Positions 20,871-33,594 of a stretch of 64,000 nucleotides of DNA are shown one piece after another. A model generated the notes under the pieces. It was not told where the DNA came from. It saw nothing but the letters and a program-made list of their open reading frames with translations, and did not search any database. The translations under genes were made by a program, and so were the position numbers. The number at the start of each line of letters is the position of its first letter. Position 1 is the stretch's first letter. The stretch comes from Unio delphinus (lineage: Eukaryota > Mollusca > Bivalvia > Unionida > Unionidae): positions 1,270,501 to 1,334,500 of the forward strand of contig JAQISU010000036.1 of assembly GCA_029339505.1 (NCBI GenBank). The letters are read 5' to 3'.

Positions 20871-23755
20871 ATTTTCTTTCCGGATGACGAGGATATCTGA
20901 AGTTCTAGGAGCTCGTATACATTTTTAAAGTTTTCCATAGCCTCAAATATTATAGTTTAACAATGTATACTTTAAAAGTAATATACTTGTATTGGCATGT
21001 TTCCATGTCCCGGAAGTGCGGAGACAATTCGGTATATCTCAGTTTACTATAAAATTAGATTAAACCCCTCTTCTCCATCATCTTGGTACTACATTGATCA
21101 CTAAGGTGATCTGCCAACTAAAGAAACGAATTTGTCTACTTATTCCAGCGTTGTACCACCACATAATTAGACCACTTCTCAATTCTCCCATTACAGCTAG
21201 AAATTCGCACATTCATAATCAGTATCGGTGGAGATTTCAAGGCAGAACGACAATGCTGAAATTTTCATACTACTTTACACCTGTCCGCTATCTTTACTTG
21301 CGAATCAGTGGACCTTAGACTACAAGCAAAATACACAGAATATTGCAAGCCCGCCACGATATCTACCATCATGTCAAAAAGTTGCATCATGTAATTTTGC
21401 ATAAACATTCGTTACAGTAATCAAGATGCTAAACATCAATTGAAATATAGTAATGTGCCACATAAAGACTTGTTTGAAAGTTAAGTGCAAACATGATATT
21501 TTCACTGATCGATCTCGCTTCAATTACATCCAGAGGCGTAGCTGGGGGAGGGGAGCATAGCCTATGTATTCTTCAGATTTGATTAGAAACTTTGACCATG
21601 TTTTACTTTCAGAAACGTCTTGAAGAATGTAGCTTTAAACGTATATTTCTTCTTAATTCAATGCTTGTAACTAACACAGGTTTACAGCATACTGGTTTAG
21701 TGTAATTGTAATTATTCAATATCTTAATTACAACCATAATTCTGGTTTTTCTTCAGGATAGTATTATTAGAAAGAGAAGAGACTATACCTCCCTACGATG
21801 ACATCAGTTGGACCAACAGATACCATCCAAGGCACGACGTACACATTTGTCAGAAGGCAACATCATAACGAAGATACAGAGAAAATTCGTGGACGGGTAT
21901 TTCTCTTTTTTCGGGGTGTAAATAATGATACATCGTATATTAGATATATCGCATAAAATAAGCATTATCTTATAATTATTATGCAAACGATTGCATTGGT
22001 GTTTTAGTATTTATTGTGAAAGTTGCCTTATTTTTAAGTTAGGCTTATATCGAAATAAATGATTTGTTACGTTTGAAACAAAATAGTCTGTTTTCTAAAT
22101 GTAATATTTATTACGGGTATTCTAATAAAATGTGTAACGTGGTGGGGAAAATTTGTTAATGCTTGGTGCTTCATGTATTTACATATCTACTAATTGTTAA
22201 TGTGTAGTTATTGGGATAATGTCAATACGTATGATGAAAGATTACCACTAAAAGTCAGTTTATGTACAAAAACCTTCCTATATATTGTTTAACCATTACG
22301 AAAATTCATTCACGGCTAAATTCAAATGGAAATTACCACCAGGCCGTCGAGGTAGGGGTTCCTGTTTGTTTTGCTATCAGTCAGTAATGTCACGACCGAA
22401 TTGGCAGCAATCGTGGGCTTTGGGAACCGGCAAACAAGAATGATAGGTAATTGCCAAATTACCCCATGACAGTGTTCAAAGACTCCAGACTGGATCTAAT
22501 AGAAACTTGTCCTGTGTAACTTTCTAAACTGCATTATCATGCATGACTGAATTTCTTAGTGAGCTGTGTTAGAACTTGCATATAATTTCATTAGTATATG
22601 AATATATAGATTGTGCATTATACCGATTTAGTCATTGTTGGACTTGTCCACATATAATTAGGTATTTATTCACTTGTATGTATTTTATAATTGGTAGGAT
22701 AGGCAACGCATATGATTGTTTTCGATGATGATACTTATCATATCGAGAGGTTCACAATTAGAGTTGATTATGCACCTATTAAAGTGATTTATTTTATTGC
22801 TATTGTTATAGCAGATGCATTATGGAACAAATCGTGTATATAATATTTAGATGTGAATGCATTAGTTGACCTGGTACTATATTCGACATTATGCTAATGT
22901 AACATCTGTAACAGTGTGGTTAATTATGATATTAGAGCAAGGAGACAAAATTGTACGTCTATTTTAATTTCACAAGCATTTCTGATATGTAGAATTTATA
23001 ACGTACTGGGCTGTACCATGTTGTGAAGTTTACAAATGTAAATGAGCCCAATTAACACTCTTGCAGCAACGCTTTTGTGAATCAAACGATTGTTATTTGC
23101 TTAATTGTCACTGCAATTTTAAATTATTCATAAACAACAATTGACATATATTAAGTCACAGATAATGCCTATTAATTGGCACATATGTTCTGGTAAAACG
23201 AAATATTTGCTTTACAAACATTTAACACATAAACATAGAGAAAAACTTAGTGCCACAATATTGATGAAAGACAGTGAATTTGTTAGAGTTTTGAATTTGT
23301 TCATATTATATAATGCTGATACGTCTAATCGTGTCATAAAGACAAAGCTTGACAGTGGAAAAAAACAAGAATGATATAGCACCAGATGCTAGTGGAGCTC
23401 GCGGGGTAGACAATTCAGTTCCATATTACCCAGTTAATTGGCTTTAAAAGTGATTAATAAAGGTTTATATTAGATATAATTATTTTATTTTGGTGTTCTT
23501 GTGTTCAATGATATGGTTTATTTGCCAGCAAGAATGACACGGGTATATGGTTTCATGTTTTCATTTTACTTTTCGTTTCATGTCCTCGTCTCTTCTTTTC
23601 AGAACGAAAAGGCGGATTGGATAACAAAAAACATCAAAATGAGAAAATGCTCATATTATATTACGAAAAGAAAGAGAGATGGGTAAGTAATGTACAGGTA
23701 CTAAAATTGCCTTTATTCTTTCCATTTATTATATGATATTTTATTAGATGCCAAA
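20871..23755. other. AT-rich non-coding stretch
   Basis: No coding region supported. Short ORFs near 21.1-21.3, 23.14-23.37 and 23.5-23.7 kb lack motifs. A short GC-richer island around 22.33-22.47 kb has weak inverted similarity at its edges (CAAATGGAAATTACC / GGTAATTGCC) and might be a small non-autonomous element, but this is not secure. Confidence 0.4.
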
Positions 23756-23762
23756 TTTATGT

Positions 23763-24620
23763 AATACGCTGCATGCATTGAAAGTTTAATGTAAGTAACT
23801 AATTCGCATGGGCGCATGCGCAACATATATGAATGTAGAAGTACTTAACCGTGTTATATGTATCACACGGTTTAGTTGTTTTAATTTTAGCTGCCGTGTG
23901 TATATATATGGTTGGATGATGTGAAGTCGCAGAATTATGTGTGGCTTCTTGTGACGTATACGCTGTGTATGGTGACGTTGGTTCGCAAGAGTGTACTGAT
24001 GTTCTCAATGCGAGTTACTGTGTTAAATGTGAGGGCTCTTGAGAGATTCTTTAACAGACAAGGAGGAGTATACCATGCGTGGCGACGCATTGACCATTTA
24101 CTAGAGCGGGTGGAACCAGATGTACATCTTGGACGTCCAATGGGCGCCACGATAGTTATAAAATATGTGTTCCATGTTATTGCTATTGCCATCTGGGCAA
24201 ATAAATTTGACATTTAGATATCATAATCGTTATTTGAACTATACATTCATAAATTCATAATTTCAGCTTTACATTGCTAAATTGTTAAAATCATAACTTA
24301 CATGCCTTTACCTTGTTAAATCGTTATATGAACAAAATAACCAAAATTACAGGCATTTACATCTACGTCTCGTTATACGAGAGATATTATGATAAATTCA
24401 TACATATACTTGCATTTGTTAATCGGGTTTTAAATTCCTTTCGTTAAAATCATCCTTTGAGATTTTTTGTTGAGTTACTTGTTGTTGATAGTCCATGTTA
24501 AGAGCTTTATAAATTTCCTTATCTTTTGTTTATAATAGTGTCAGAGTTGTTCATATTTATATTTCATTTATAAATAAACATCTTATTAACGCAGTTGCTT
24601 TCGGTGTCTTCAGTAATCCA
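23763..24620 (+). repeat. 5' LTR-like repeat of the gypsy element
   Basis: The first ~330 bases (from ACGCTGCATGCATT through ACAGACAAGGAGGAGT) match 29.24-29.57 kb in direct orientation. The stretch after this, to about 24.62 kb, has no counterpart downstream. The right limit is a guess from a likely primer-binding/leader region near GTTGTCAGAAGTGCGA (about 24650-24665). Confidence 0.5.
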
Positions 24621-24825
24621 GTCCCAATTCGGCTTCATCATGTTACAAATGTTGTCAGAAGTGCGATTGTAATTGGATTAGGCGGAGGAGGGACGTTAGT
24701 TTGCATAGGTTTTGACTCCAGTAAGATTGTTTAGTTATATGTTTCAAATTATGAACTTCCTGACAAGAGATAACTCAGGCGGGTGAGTCAATACCTCACT
24801 CCTATTCTGTGTTTGTTTATTATTT

Positions 24826-24827
<2 letters not shown>

Positions 24828-24893
<66 letters not shown>
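24828..24893. repeat. (TA)n microsatellite
   Basis: About 32 TA units inside the leader of the gypsy-like element. Confidence 0.95.
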
Positions 24894-24895
<2 letters not shown>

Positions 24896-24954
24896 TCATA
24901 TTGCATACAGTTGAAGAAGGAATATACGGTTGGCTCATGTAATCCTAAAATTGT

Positions 24955-26165
24955 ATGTGTTATATGATATTGCGCTTCGGATTGGTGATCATAGCAACAG
25001 TATGTATCATGTCTTCACTAAAAGATCTATTTGAGCTGGGCAAACAGTTTGGTTATAAGGGGGGGGGGGCTTGGAAAATTCGTTCAGGAGGAGCAGGCTC
25101 TGGAAATGGATCATGGGTAAAGGAGAGAGATATAGAGAGGCAAAACTCGAAATTTAATACAGCATTCGAAAGGTAGAATGTAGTGTTAAAGAGGTAAAAG
25201 TCGGAATTAAATATAGCATTTGAAACGGAGAAAATGGTATTTGAGGAAACGAAGATATTATTTGAGATGGAAAAGATTGAGTTAGAGAAGCAGGTATAAA
25301 AGAAAATGATATAGTTAGAGCAACAGGCAGAAAGGGAAAGGATAGGGTGGTTAGAGGAAAGCAAAATTAAAAACCATTGAGTTAGAAGTCAGGAATATGG
25401 AAAAGGAACATAAAAGGAAATTTGAATTATTTGAGGCTAAGAAAGATGGACAACAAGAGTCAAAATTAAGACGCCCTAAATTACCACCTTTTGAATATGA
25501 CAAAGATAAATTAGAAAATTAGATAGTTATTTGCTTCGGTCTGAGTGATATGCCGCCATCCAGAGTGGGAAAGAGGAAACTGGTCGCTCCATCTCAGCAC
25601 GTTACTTGAAGGTAAAGCCCTAGATGTGTATTCGCGTCTACCCGTAAAAGACGCATTTAACTATGACGCGTTAAGAGAGGCACTCCTAAAAAGATACAAG
25701 TTGTCAGAGCAAGTTTAAATATAGTAAGCCCGAGATAGGGGAGACATTCGCCCATTTCATCCGTATGACGGCAAATTATTTCCAGTGGTGTGTTGAATGT
25801 GGCAAGATACCAAACACATCTGGGGGCCTTCCCGAGTTTTTACTCCGGAACCAGTTGTTAAACACTTGTGGTTAGGAATTGTATTTATTCCTGAGGGAAA
25901 AGTACTTCAATAATATCTCTGATAATGCTACACAGGAAGACTATTTTGCCAAAGATCGGGAAGGTAGACAGATTGTGATTTCAAGGGATAAATAATCAAG
26001 ATAATAATCCAAGACCCAGAGTACCTGATAAACTTGGAGCGAAAAAAGGTGGAAATTTTCAATCTGAGAAGGGTTCCTATCGTAGGGATAGACAATGTTT
26101 CACTTGTAAGGAATGGGGTCACATCATGCCCAATTGTCCGAAAAGGAAGGGGTTTGTCCAGAATA
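24955..26165 (+). pseudogene. Gag remnant with CCHC zinc knuckle
   Basis: Frames from 24955 give a short N-terminal segment (DLFELGKQFGYKGGGA) and a long Lys/Glu-rich helical region with several shifts. A capsid-like part around 25.5-25.9 kb follows, then the knuckle CFTCKEWGHIMPNC at 26096-26137 with a basic tail (PKRKG). Gag packages the element's RNA; the single CCHC knuckle before protease is typical of Ty3/gypsy. A poly-G run at 25060-25068 and several stops break the frame. Confidence 0.65.
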
Positions 26166-26329
26166 TTGCGGTTGGTATCGAAAGTAGAGCATGGTCAGGA
26201 GGTGGTAAGCGCGATGGTTTTTCTCGTGACAATTTGGCATCTAATAACGCGAATAAGATATTCAAGTCCACAGCGCGTGTGCAGATCGGTCACGATGTTA
26301 TTCAGTCGATTGTTACGTTTCCAGAAACG

Positions 26330-26600
26330 AGGGTACCGACTGCTACAGGTACCGCCAACGGACAAGAAGTCACCGGGTGCACGGGCGTCATGGTAAAGCG
26401 GAGTCTCGTTAGGGAAGACCAAATGCTTGGTTGAAAATCCCCGTGCATGTTATTAGATCAATCGATTGATCGAGTCCCCATTCCGAGATTAAAAATAGAG
26501 ACGCCTTTTCTGACGGGAACCGTGGAAGCATTGTATATGGAAAACCCCATATATGACTTAACGATAGAAAATGTCGATTAATCAGGACACCCAATCCTCT
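26330..26600 (+). pseudogene. Aspartic protease remnant
   Basis: The frame NGQEVTGCTGVMVKRSLVRE is followed by DRVPIPRLKIETPFLTGTVE and ALYMENPIYDLTIENV. This matches the retropepsin region of gypsy elements, but the catalytic Asp-Thr-Gly is altered (TGCTG preserved, preceding Asp lost). It lies between the gag knuckle and integrase remnants. Confidence 0.5.
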
Positions 26601-26929
26601 CTGACTTCCGGTTTCCCATTGTACAAGTGGTATAATCTAGGACGCAGGCGCAGGTGGATAAAGAGCCGCTACATAAATTGAAAGTGTCGAAAGCCGTGAC
26701 TTATACCTCGGGCGATGCATTTACGTGTGAACAAAATCACGACGCGTCTTTGAACGCAACCGCAGAGTGAATCGTGTCCGGTACCGCGAAACATTGTAAA
26801 GGCGGTGGGAGCTCTAAATTCTTGCGTAGCAAATTTTTCATGTATAGAAAATTTACCAGGTCGGACGGTATAAATTATTTCCAGTTAGTAGTCCTTTAGA
26901 AATTCAGGCCACATGTACTGAGAGTGGTA

Positions 26930-27185
26930 CACTAGTCCAGTATAGTGGGTCTATTAGGCATGAGAAAAACAACCGACAGAGTATTAAGGGAGTTTTACTG
27001 GCCTGGCGTAAATAGTGACGTAGCATGATTATGTCGGTCGTGCGAAGTTTGCCAGAAAACAGTGTCGAAGGAAAGGAATACCAGAGTACCATTAGGTAGA
27101 ATGACTCTGAGAGGTACCCCATTTAAAATGGCAATTGTTGATATTGTGGGACCAAGTCAAAGTGCTGAAAGGGCGTTTTAAACGT
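26930..27185 (+). pseudogene. Integrase zinc-binding domain remnant
   Basis: Frame LLGMRKTTDRVLREFYWPGV, a stop, then CRSCEVCQKT and RMTLRGTPFKMAIVDIVGP. This is the HHCC N-terminal domain of a retroviral-type integrase (the CxxC pair is clear, the His pair decayed) plus the first beta strand of the catalytic core. The rest of the DDE core is missing, deleted before the RT. Its position upstream of RT is what marks the element as GMR1-like. Confidence 0.65.
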
Positions 27186-27299
27186 TGTATGTATGACAGT
27201 CATAGAAACGAGTACAGTGACGAACCGCAATTATATTTCAACACAGAAATTCCCATTGAGTACCCCGAAGTTGTAGAGAAAGAGGGAATATATATGGTC

Positions 27300-28680
27300 A
27301 CCGTGTGCCCAGATTTACCTGAATGTCAACGTCGGCAGTTAAGGGAAAGTTTGAGTAAGTACCCAGACGTATTTATAGATAGACTAGGTAACATTGGATT
27401 AATAACGAACGCGATGAACTTGAATACCTAAGAGCCTATCCGAATTAAAGGATATCTGATACCCTTTAAAGCATGGGAGAAAATTGACGAGGAAGTCGGT
27501 AAAATGTTAGACTTGAGAGTGATTCAACCCTCAAACTCGCCAAATTCTTTGCCCGTGGTATTGGATAAAAAGAATGACGGAATAAATATATTTTGTATAG
27601 ACTTTCAACAAATAAATAAAGTGACCGTGTGTGATGCTGAACCGATGCCAGAAATGGAGGTCTTATTTTCGAACTTGGCAGGTCAGCAGTACATTTATAA
27701 ATTAGAACTAACAAAAGGAGATTGGCAGGTGCCCATCGCTGTAAAGTCCCACGTATTAACGGCATTCGCAACCCCTGAAGGTCTTTACCAGTTCAAGGTT
27801 ATGCATTTAAGTCTAGTTAACTCCAATGCGTTGTGCGTACGTCCTATGCGAAAATTATTGAATGGCGTGAATAACGTAGATAGTTTTGTCGACGATATTC
27901 ATGTGTATACGCATATCTGGGAAGAGCATGTTAGTTTATTAGTCGATCTGTTCGACAGACTTCTCAAGGCAAATCTCACAGCGACACCCTCCAAGTGTAG
28001 TATAGCATATTCTAACTTGGAATGCTTGGGTCATCTAGTAAATGGGTCAGGGCAGTTAAAACCACACCCCGACAAAATTGGAGCGATCAAATACGCTCCT
28101 AGGCCAGAAACCAACAAAAAGATACTATCGTTTCTTGGGTTGATAGGATTTTATAGGAGTTCGTTCCAAATTTCGCCGCTCTAGCTACTCCATTGACGAA
28201 TTTAACTACGAAGAGCAGCCCAATAAGGTTTCTTGGGGTTCATGCCAATAAAGAGCTTTTAACGCTCCTAAGGAAAGATTGATCATTGTACCGATCTTAA
28301 ATTTGCCAGAATAAAAAAATCGTTCACATTGAGAACTGATGCTTCCGACACTGGAACAGGAACAGTTCTGCTACAAGAGCTAGTATGCTAGTATGCTAGA
28401 AGGAAATTGCTGCCTAGGGAGCAAATTTTATCTGTGATCGAAATGGAGTACTTGGTACTGGTATGGGGTTTAGGTAAATTTCACACGTACCTTTTTGGAA
28501 GGGAATTTGTCCTTGAAACGGACCATCAGCCTCTTATATATTTGAACAAGGCAAAAGTTGCCAACGCATTGGGCATTGACGCATTTGGCCTTGACTCTGC
28601 AGCCATATCGTTTCCAGATCGAAGCAATAAGAAAGTCGGAAAATGTAGGGGTCGATTACTTCATCAGAGTGTGATTTGCA
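27300..28680 (+). pseudogene. Reverse transcriptase and RNase H remnant
   Basis: RT begins with a linker (LPECQRRQLRESLSKYPDVF) and runs MLDLRVIQPSNSPNSLPVVL, FCIDFQQINKVTVCDAEPMP, YQFKVMHLSLVNSNALCVRP, then SFVDDIHVYT, where the catalytic YxDD is read FVDD, and ends KILSFLGLIGFYRSS. RNase H follows in shifted frames: REQILSVIEMEYLVLVWGLG, ETDHQPLIYLN, then WALTHLALTLQPYRFQIEAI and a stop right after the DYF motif. No integrase follows. This is Ty3/gypsy-type by sequence. Confidence 0.85.
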
Positions 28681-28805
28681 GCTTTTTTTGTTTCTTAATT
28701 TTACCATGTTATTCTAGTAATTAAATAACGTTTAAGTTCGTATTTTGGCTCAATTCGGTGTGTTTCTAAAAGTGTTTCCACTTTTTTTTATTTTGGGGGG
28801 AGGTA

Positions 28806-29590
28806 TTGTCTCGGAATTGTGTATGACTTAACATAATATTTATATGTGGTCAAAACTGTACTCGGGTTTCGCTGCCGCGTACAGCGTCACTGAGGGTGGT
28901 TATTTTTAATCGGCTCTAGTTATTTCGAAATACTGAGCGCGACTCAACTCATGCTGCATGTGCAAATTGCCTGCAGTTTAAAAATCTAAGTACCTAGCTG
29001 CGCATATTGGTCACAGCTAGTGTATATTATAGAGCAAATTCTCAATAAACATTACATTACAACGAAAGCTAAAGAGGTAATATAAAGTTAAGATTGTATT
29101 CTTATCGCTATTCGTTTTAAAGGAATATAAATTCTACAGAGTAAATACCTAGGTTATACAGCGTCATGATATTAGAAATACTATTGTCTGATTTGAGATA
29201 ACTATTTGTCGCAAACGAACAGACAAATTGAATTTAATTATACGCTGCATGCATTCAACGTTTACGGTCAGTAGGTAACCAATTCATGTTGGCGCATGCG
29301 CAACGTACATGACTGTAGAAGTCCTTAACCGAGTCATATGTATTAACGGTTTAGTTGTTGGAATTGTAGCTGGTTAGGTGATGTAAAGTCGCAGAACTAT
29401 GTGTGGGTTATTGTGACGTATATGCTATGTGTGTCTGGTGACGTTGGTTCGGAAGGGTGTACTGGTGTTCTCGATGCAAGAGACCAAGGCTTCGCGACCA
29501 TCGGGTCTGTGTTAAATGGGAGGGCTCTGGAGGGATCCTTTAACAGACAGGGAGGAGTGAACCATGCAATTTTGTATATGTTTTACGTTT
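28806..29590 (+). repeat. 3' LTR-like region preceded by polypurine tract
   Basis: A GGGGGGAGG purine tract at 28795-28803 is followed by TGTCTCGG, the usual arrangement at the start of a 3' LTR. The segment 29.24-29.57 kb matches the 5' repeat. An AATAAA lies at about 29043-29048. The 3' end is lost just before the SINE. Confidence 0.5.
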
Positions 29591-29626
29591 AGGACTGTTT
29601 ACGTTTTATTAGTATAGTATAGACTA

Positions 29627-29948
29627 GTCTACATTCGCTCCGTTGTCCTATTGGTTATAGCGTTGTTGGTTCGATCCCGACCAAATCATACCAAAGACTT
29701 TCATAAATGGTACTAACAGCTACCTCGTTTGGCGCTCAGCATTAAGATGTTTGTGTTAGGTCTGGTCGTTCTGGTGTCAGGATAATGTGACTGGGTAAGA
29801 CATATTGCTGCATGTCTGAGGTATGATGCTCAAATGCTAGACATCACTATAAACTGCCTCAATTAAGACATCGTAGCGATATGACTGAATAATTGTTAAA
29901 GCTAAGTTAAACATCCTAATCAAACAAACAACAAAGAAACAAAGCAAC
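29627..29948 (+). mobile_element. tRNA-derived SINE, copy 2
   Basis: Same family as the copy at 10.36 kb: CATACCAAAGACTTTC, ATGGTACTAACAGCTACC, GACATCGTAGCGATATGACT and an AAAC-rich tail. The tRNA-like head is shortened between the A and B boxes, so it is probably transcriptionally dead. Confidence 0.85.
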
Positions 29949-30023
29949 AATAGACTGGTATCGTTATATTGTAGCAGATTCAATCCTAATTTCATATCCC
30001 TAATTGTCACACCAGAAGCCACC

Positions 30024-30245
30024 ATGTCATTGTATATTACGCAACATTGTGAATCTTCTTACAGCATGTGTCAGTGTGGGTACCCAAAACAGGATCATGA
30101 TGAAGGTGCAATTGATCGTCCAAAACAAGACCAGAAACGAGATACAACCACACAAAGGTGGACGATTGCGAAACACTCAGTCGCTGCACCAACCAACGCA
30201 TTTGGGGAGATACAATTTGTTGGTTTTAAAGGAAATAATCCAAAA
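30024..30245 (+). CDS. TRPM exon 1
   Basis: 74 codons from [10 protein letters not shown] to GNNPK, donor AAA/GTAAGA, phase 0. Contains the CxCGYxxxxH motif and the Trp, Pro-Thr and FGEI residues that open melastatin homology region 1. Confidence 0.85.
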
Positions 30246-30346
30246 GTAAGATAAATTTGTGTTGTTCATCGTACTTTGAAAGAACAAAAATCCACCTCGC
30301 ATAATTAGGTATACAGTTTAATTTGAATATATTTTGCAATTCAGAG

Positions 30347-30422
<76 letters not shown>

Positions 30423-33400
30423 ATATGTATCGTTTAGCTTATTAACCATACAATGAATATTTATCAGTATCAGTTTAGAGTAAATACCCGTTTTCACATA
30501 GATTAAATAGTACAAATATAATTCTAGTTGATAGTTTTGAAGACATGTTGAATGTAGTCAACTTGATTTTTTTCTCAAATATAAACAAGTAATTATCACA
30601 TAAATATCATCAGATAATTTATCTTTTTCAAATTTTCAGTTTGTCCGTGTTGACAGTAAGACTGAAATACAAACGATGCTGAAGCTGATGATAGATGTGT
30701 GGGAAATAGAGAGGCCAAACTTGCTCATTTCAGTAATCGGTGGTATAGAAAACTTCAACATGACACCTCACTTACGCGATTTGTTCCGGTTTGGTCTTGT
30801 GAATGCTGCTCGTAACTTAGGTAGGAAGTAAAGTTTAGGACTATAAATGCCCTAATTTTGCTTTTTGGTAGGTCTTATGTAGACTCTCTTGATAAATATA
30901 TATTTACACTTTTACAAACACGTAATTTCCATAGTAACTTTTCTACTTGATTTGCTCAACTACAAAACACGGATTAAAATATTAGAGTCTATCAGTGTGC
31001 CATTCTCATTTCGTCAGCTGCTGTAGAAGTATATAAGAAATCTCATTTAGTCGGTTACATATTTTGGCTTCAATAATGTCTATTGAAGCAGAATTTAAAC
31101 AATATTTAAATTTTAACTTTGGGATTTCTTTGTTTTGGTATCAATCCTTATATCGCCTAATTATGTATTGTGCAAATATAAATGATTTTTGAGGAAAACA
31201 AAGATAGCATTTAACTGCATTTGCAAACATTGAAACAACGCGCATCGTGAAGCATTATAATGTCGTTAAGAAAAGCGATACTCGTACTCTTGTATAGTAT
31301 ATTGTTACGTGCTAAGGCTCGAATAAACAGTAACATAGAAAGAGTGAAAATAACAAGCTTGTAAAACTTAACAAACAATTTATTCAGTACAAATATTTTC
31401 AGAAAAGGAAAAATAAACTTACGGTTTTAAGAATCAAATCCAAAAATTAATCCAAAAAGAATTCACAATATACTCCACTAATGGAATTGCTAAATTCCTG
31501 ATAATAAAATGTCCAAATAGTTCCCGGTTCGAATCTTGACGATGTTTTCCAAGATGGACGACGATGTCATGTGATGAAGTCAGTTTTAGTTTATGATAAT
31601 TCAATGAGCACACTTGTTTTCCAGATAAATAATACAATAAATTCCTTTTGATCCAAACGAATTGAAATAATTTCCAATACAATGTAATAAAATAATAAAT
31701 TCCTCTTGATCCAAACGAATTATTAATAACTCAGAACAGCACAACAGCCCAATCTTCTACTGAACTGTTCTCTCCCAAACAATAATGTAAATACCTGTTT
31801 TACGTAAACAGGAATAGGTCATGTGATTTTCTAGAAACTCACAGAACAAGGCTACGTTCACAAAGTCACGTACTCCCCCATGAGAATCAGCCGAAAATCA
31901 GCCATGTCCTTGGAATCAACCAATCATTTTTAAAGCCTGTTTATCAGCCTTGAAACAAGGCCAGAAATGAGGTTGACATATGGTGTTTACTTGTAATGTA
32001 TATAGGTAATCCATTTCTATACAATCTATCCCAATTAACAATGTTTTAAACTCAAAATGTCAAATTTGAATCTTACAAAGAAATATAAATAATTTAAATC
32101 AAATATACATAACAATATAGTCATATGAGGAACCTAACGGACCCGACCCTGAGTCAAGGAAAGAAAATCAATCAGTCTAAGTTGTCTGTCACATAGTAGA
32201 AAATAATGAAGTGATAAAAACGTAGATGCCGCTGATGTTGGAAGAGACATAGTTAAATTTCAATTTCAGGATTTTGTTTTTGGAAGGATTTGCTGATCAA
32301 TTAAGCCAAACATTCGTTTTTGGAAAAAAAATAGATGTCCGATGTGCATATTTTTCTTTCACATTAAATGCAAATACGAAAATCATGCATAATCTTCAGC
32401 ACATCAGATTATAATATTTTAATATATGATGTCATCGACATCCGAATTCGGGTATGTATTTACAAAGTTAATTGATGTATGATATTTGAGGTTCAAACAA
32501 CTTCCGTCACAAGCCTATCATGACGACATAGATTTCATGCTCATCTGATATTTTTCTTCTTCAATTAGGATCCAAAATCCATTTACCAATCATTTGATAA
32601 CTGCTTTAAATTAGGCTTGGTAGGAGTGTTTCAGCAGTACATAGCTTATAATAACGGTGTTTTGGGTGGCTAATCGGAAGAAATGACTTCATTATATCAA
32701 CCGCAGTCCAAATTGTAAGCTATTCATCCTTTGGACTCAAGTAAAGTCTGTAAGTATTAGGTGGATGTATGTAATTATCAGAAATGTTCCTCCTTGTTGT
32801 AAATTATGTCAGTTATGCTGTAAACGTTTTAACACCCTGCAGCAACCAGGGCATTTATATTGACACTTATTTTTGCTACATTGTGAACCAGTTGATAGCA
32901 CATTTTATCTTATAAATCTTCCATGGATTTACTTGCAACTTGATCATTATATTTGGGGAGTTGAAGGGTAGGCGCAGGTATATCATGTGGTATATAACAG
33001 TCCTCACCATTTTTATTACAGATGCATGGATCATAACTGGAGGAACCCACGTTGGTGTAGCGAAATATGTTGGAGAAGCAGTAAAATATTCTCGTTTAAA
33101 TTATGATAATCACAAGGACATTGTTGCCATCGGAATAGCTCCATGGGGACTTATTCGTAACAAACAATTACTAGAGAATAAAAAGGTGGGATCAATGAAA
33201 TTCTTTTGAACTATCATTATTATATATATTTTGACAGGTGCAAAAGTCTTACCTTATACATAATTTCAATTTGGTTTATATAATTTTAGATGTACTATGG
33301 TGGACCTTTCATGTTACTTGAACAAATTCCTACATAAATTTGATGCTTATGGCATGTCCCGAACATTGGCACTACAAGAGCTTGACCTTGAAGAGTTTAA

Positions 33401-33514
33401 TCCATCAATATTTTGTATGTATTCGATTAATGCTCGCATTTATTTTACATACAAACTGCATTGTTTATTTTTGCATTTCCTAGTAGATCAAGATGTCGAA
33501 TAGTTAATGTATGG

Positions 33515-33594
<80 letters not shown>

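Larger units (their letters stand above)
23763..29590 (+). mobile_element. Degenerate Ty3/gypsy-like retrotransposon, GMR1-type order
   Basis: Direct repeats at 23.76-24.09 and 29.24-29.57 kb flank gag-like, zinc-knuckle, protease, integrase-fragment, RT and RNase H remains, all on the plus strand. The integrase zinc-binding part precedes the RT, and the RNase H ends the coding region; this order occurs in GMR1-like members of Ty3/gypsy. Frames are broken throughout, so the copy is dead. It lies just upstream of the TRPM gene in the same orientation. Confidence 0.75.

Noticed and set aside
33291..33503. Extra TRPM exon after exon 3
   Set aside because: An acceptor-like TTTTAG precedes it, but the in-phase frame stops after 16 codons and has no TRPM similarity; exons 3 and 4 already join in phase.
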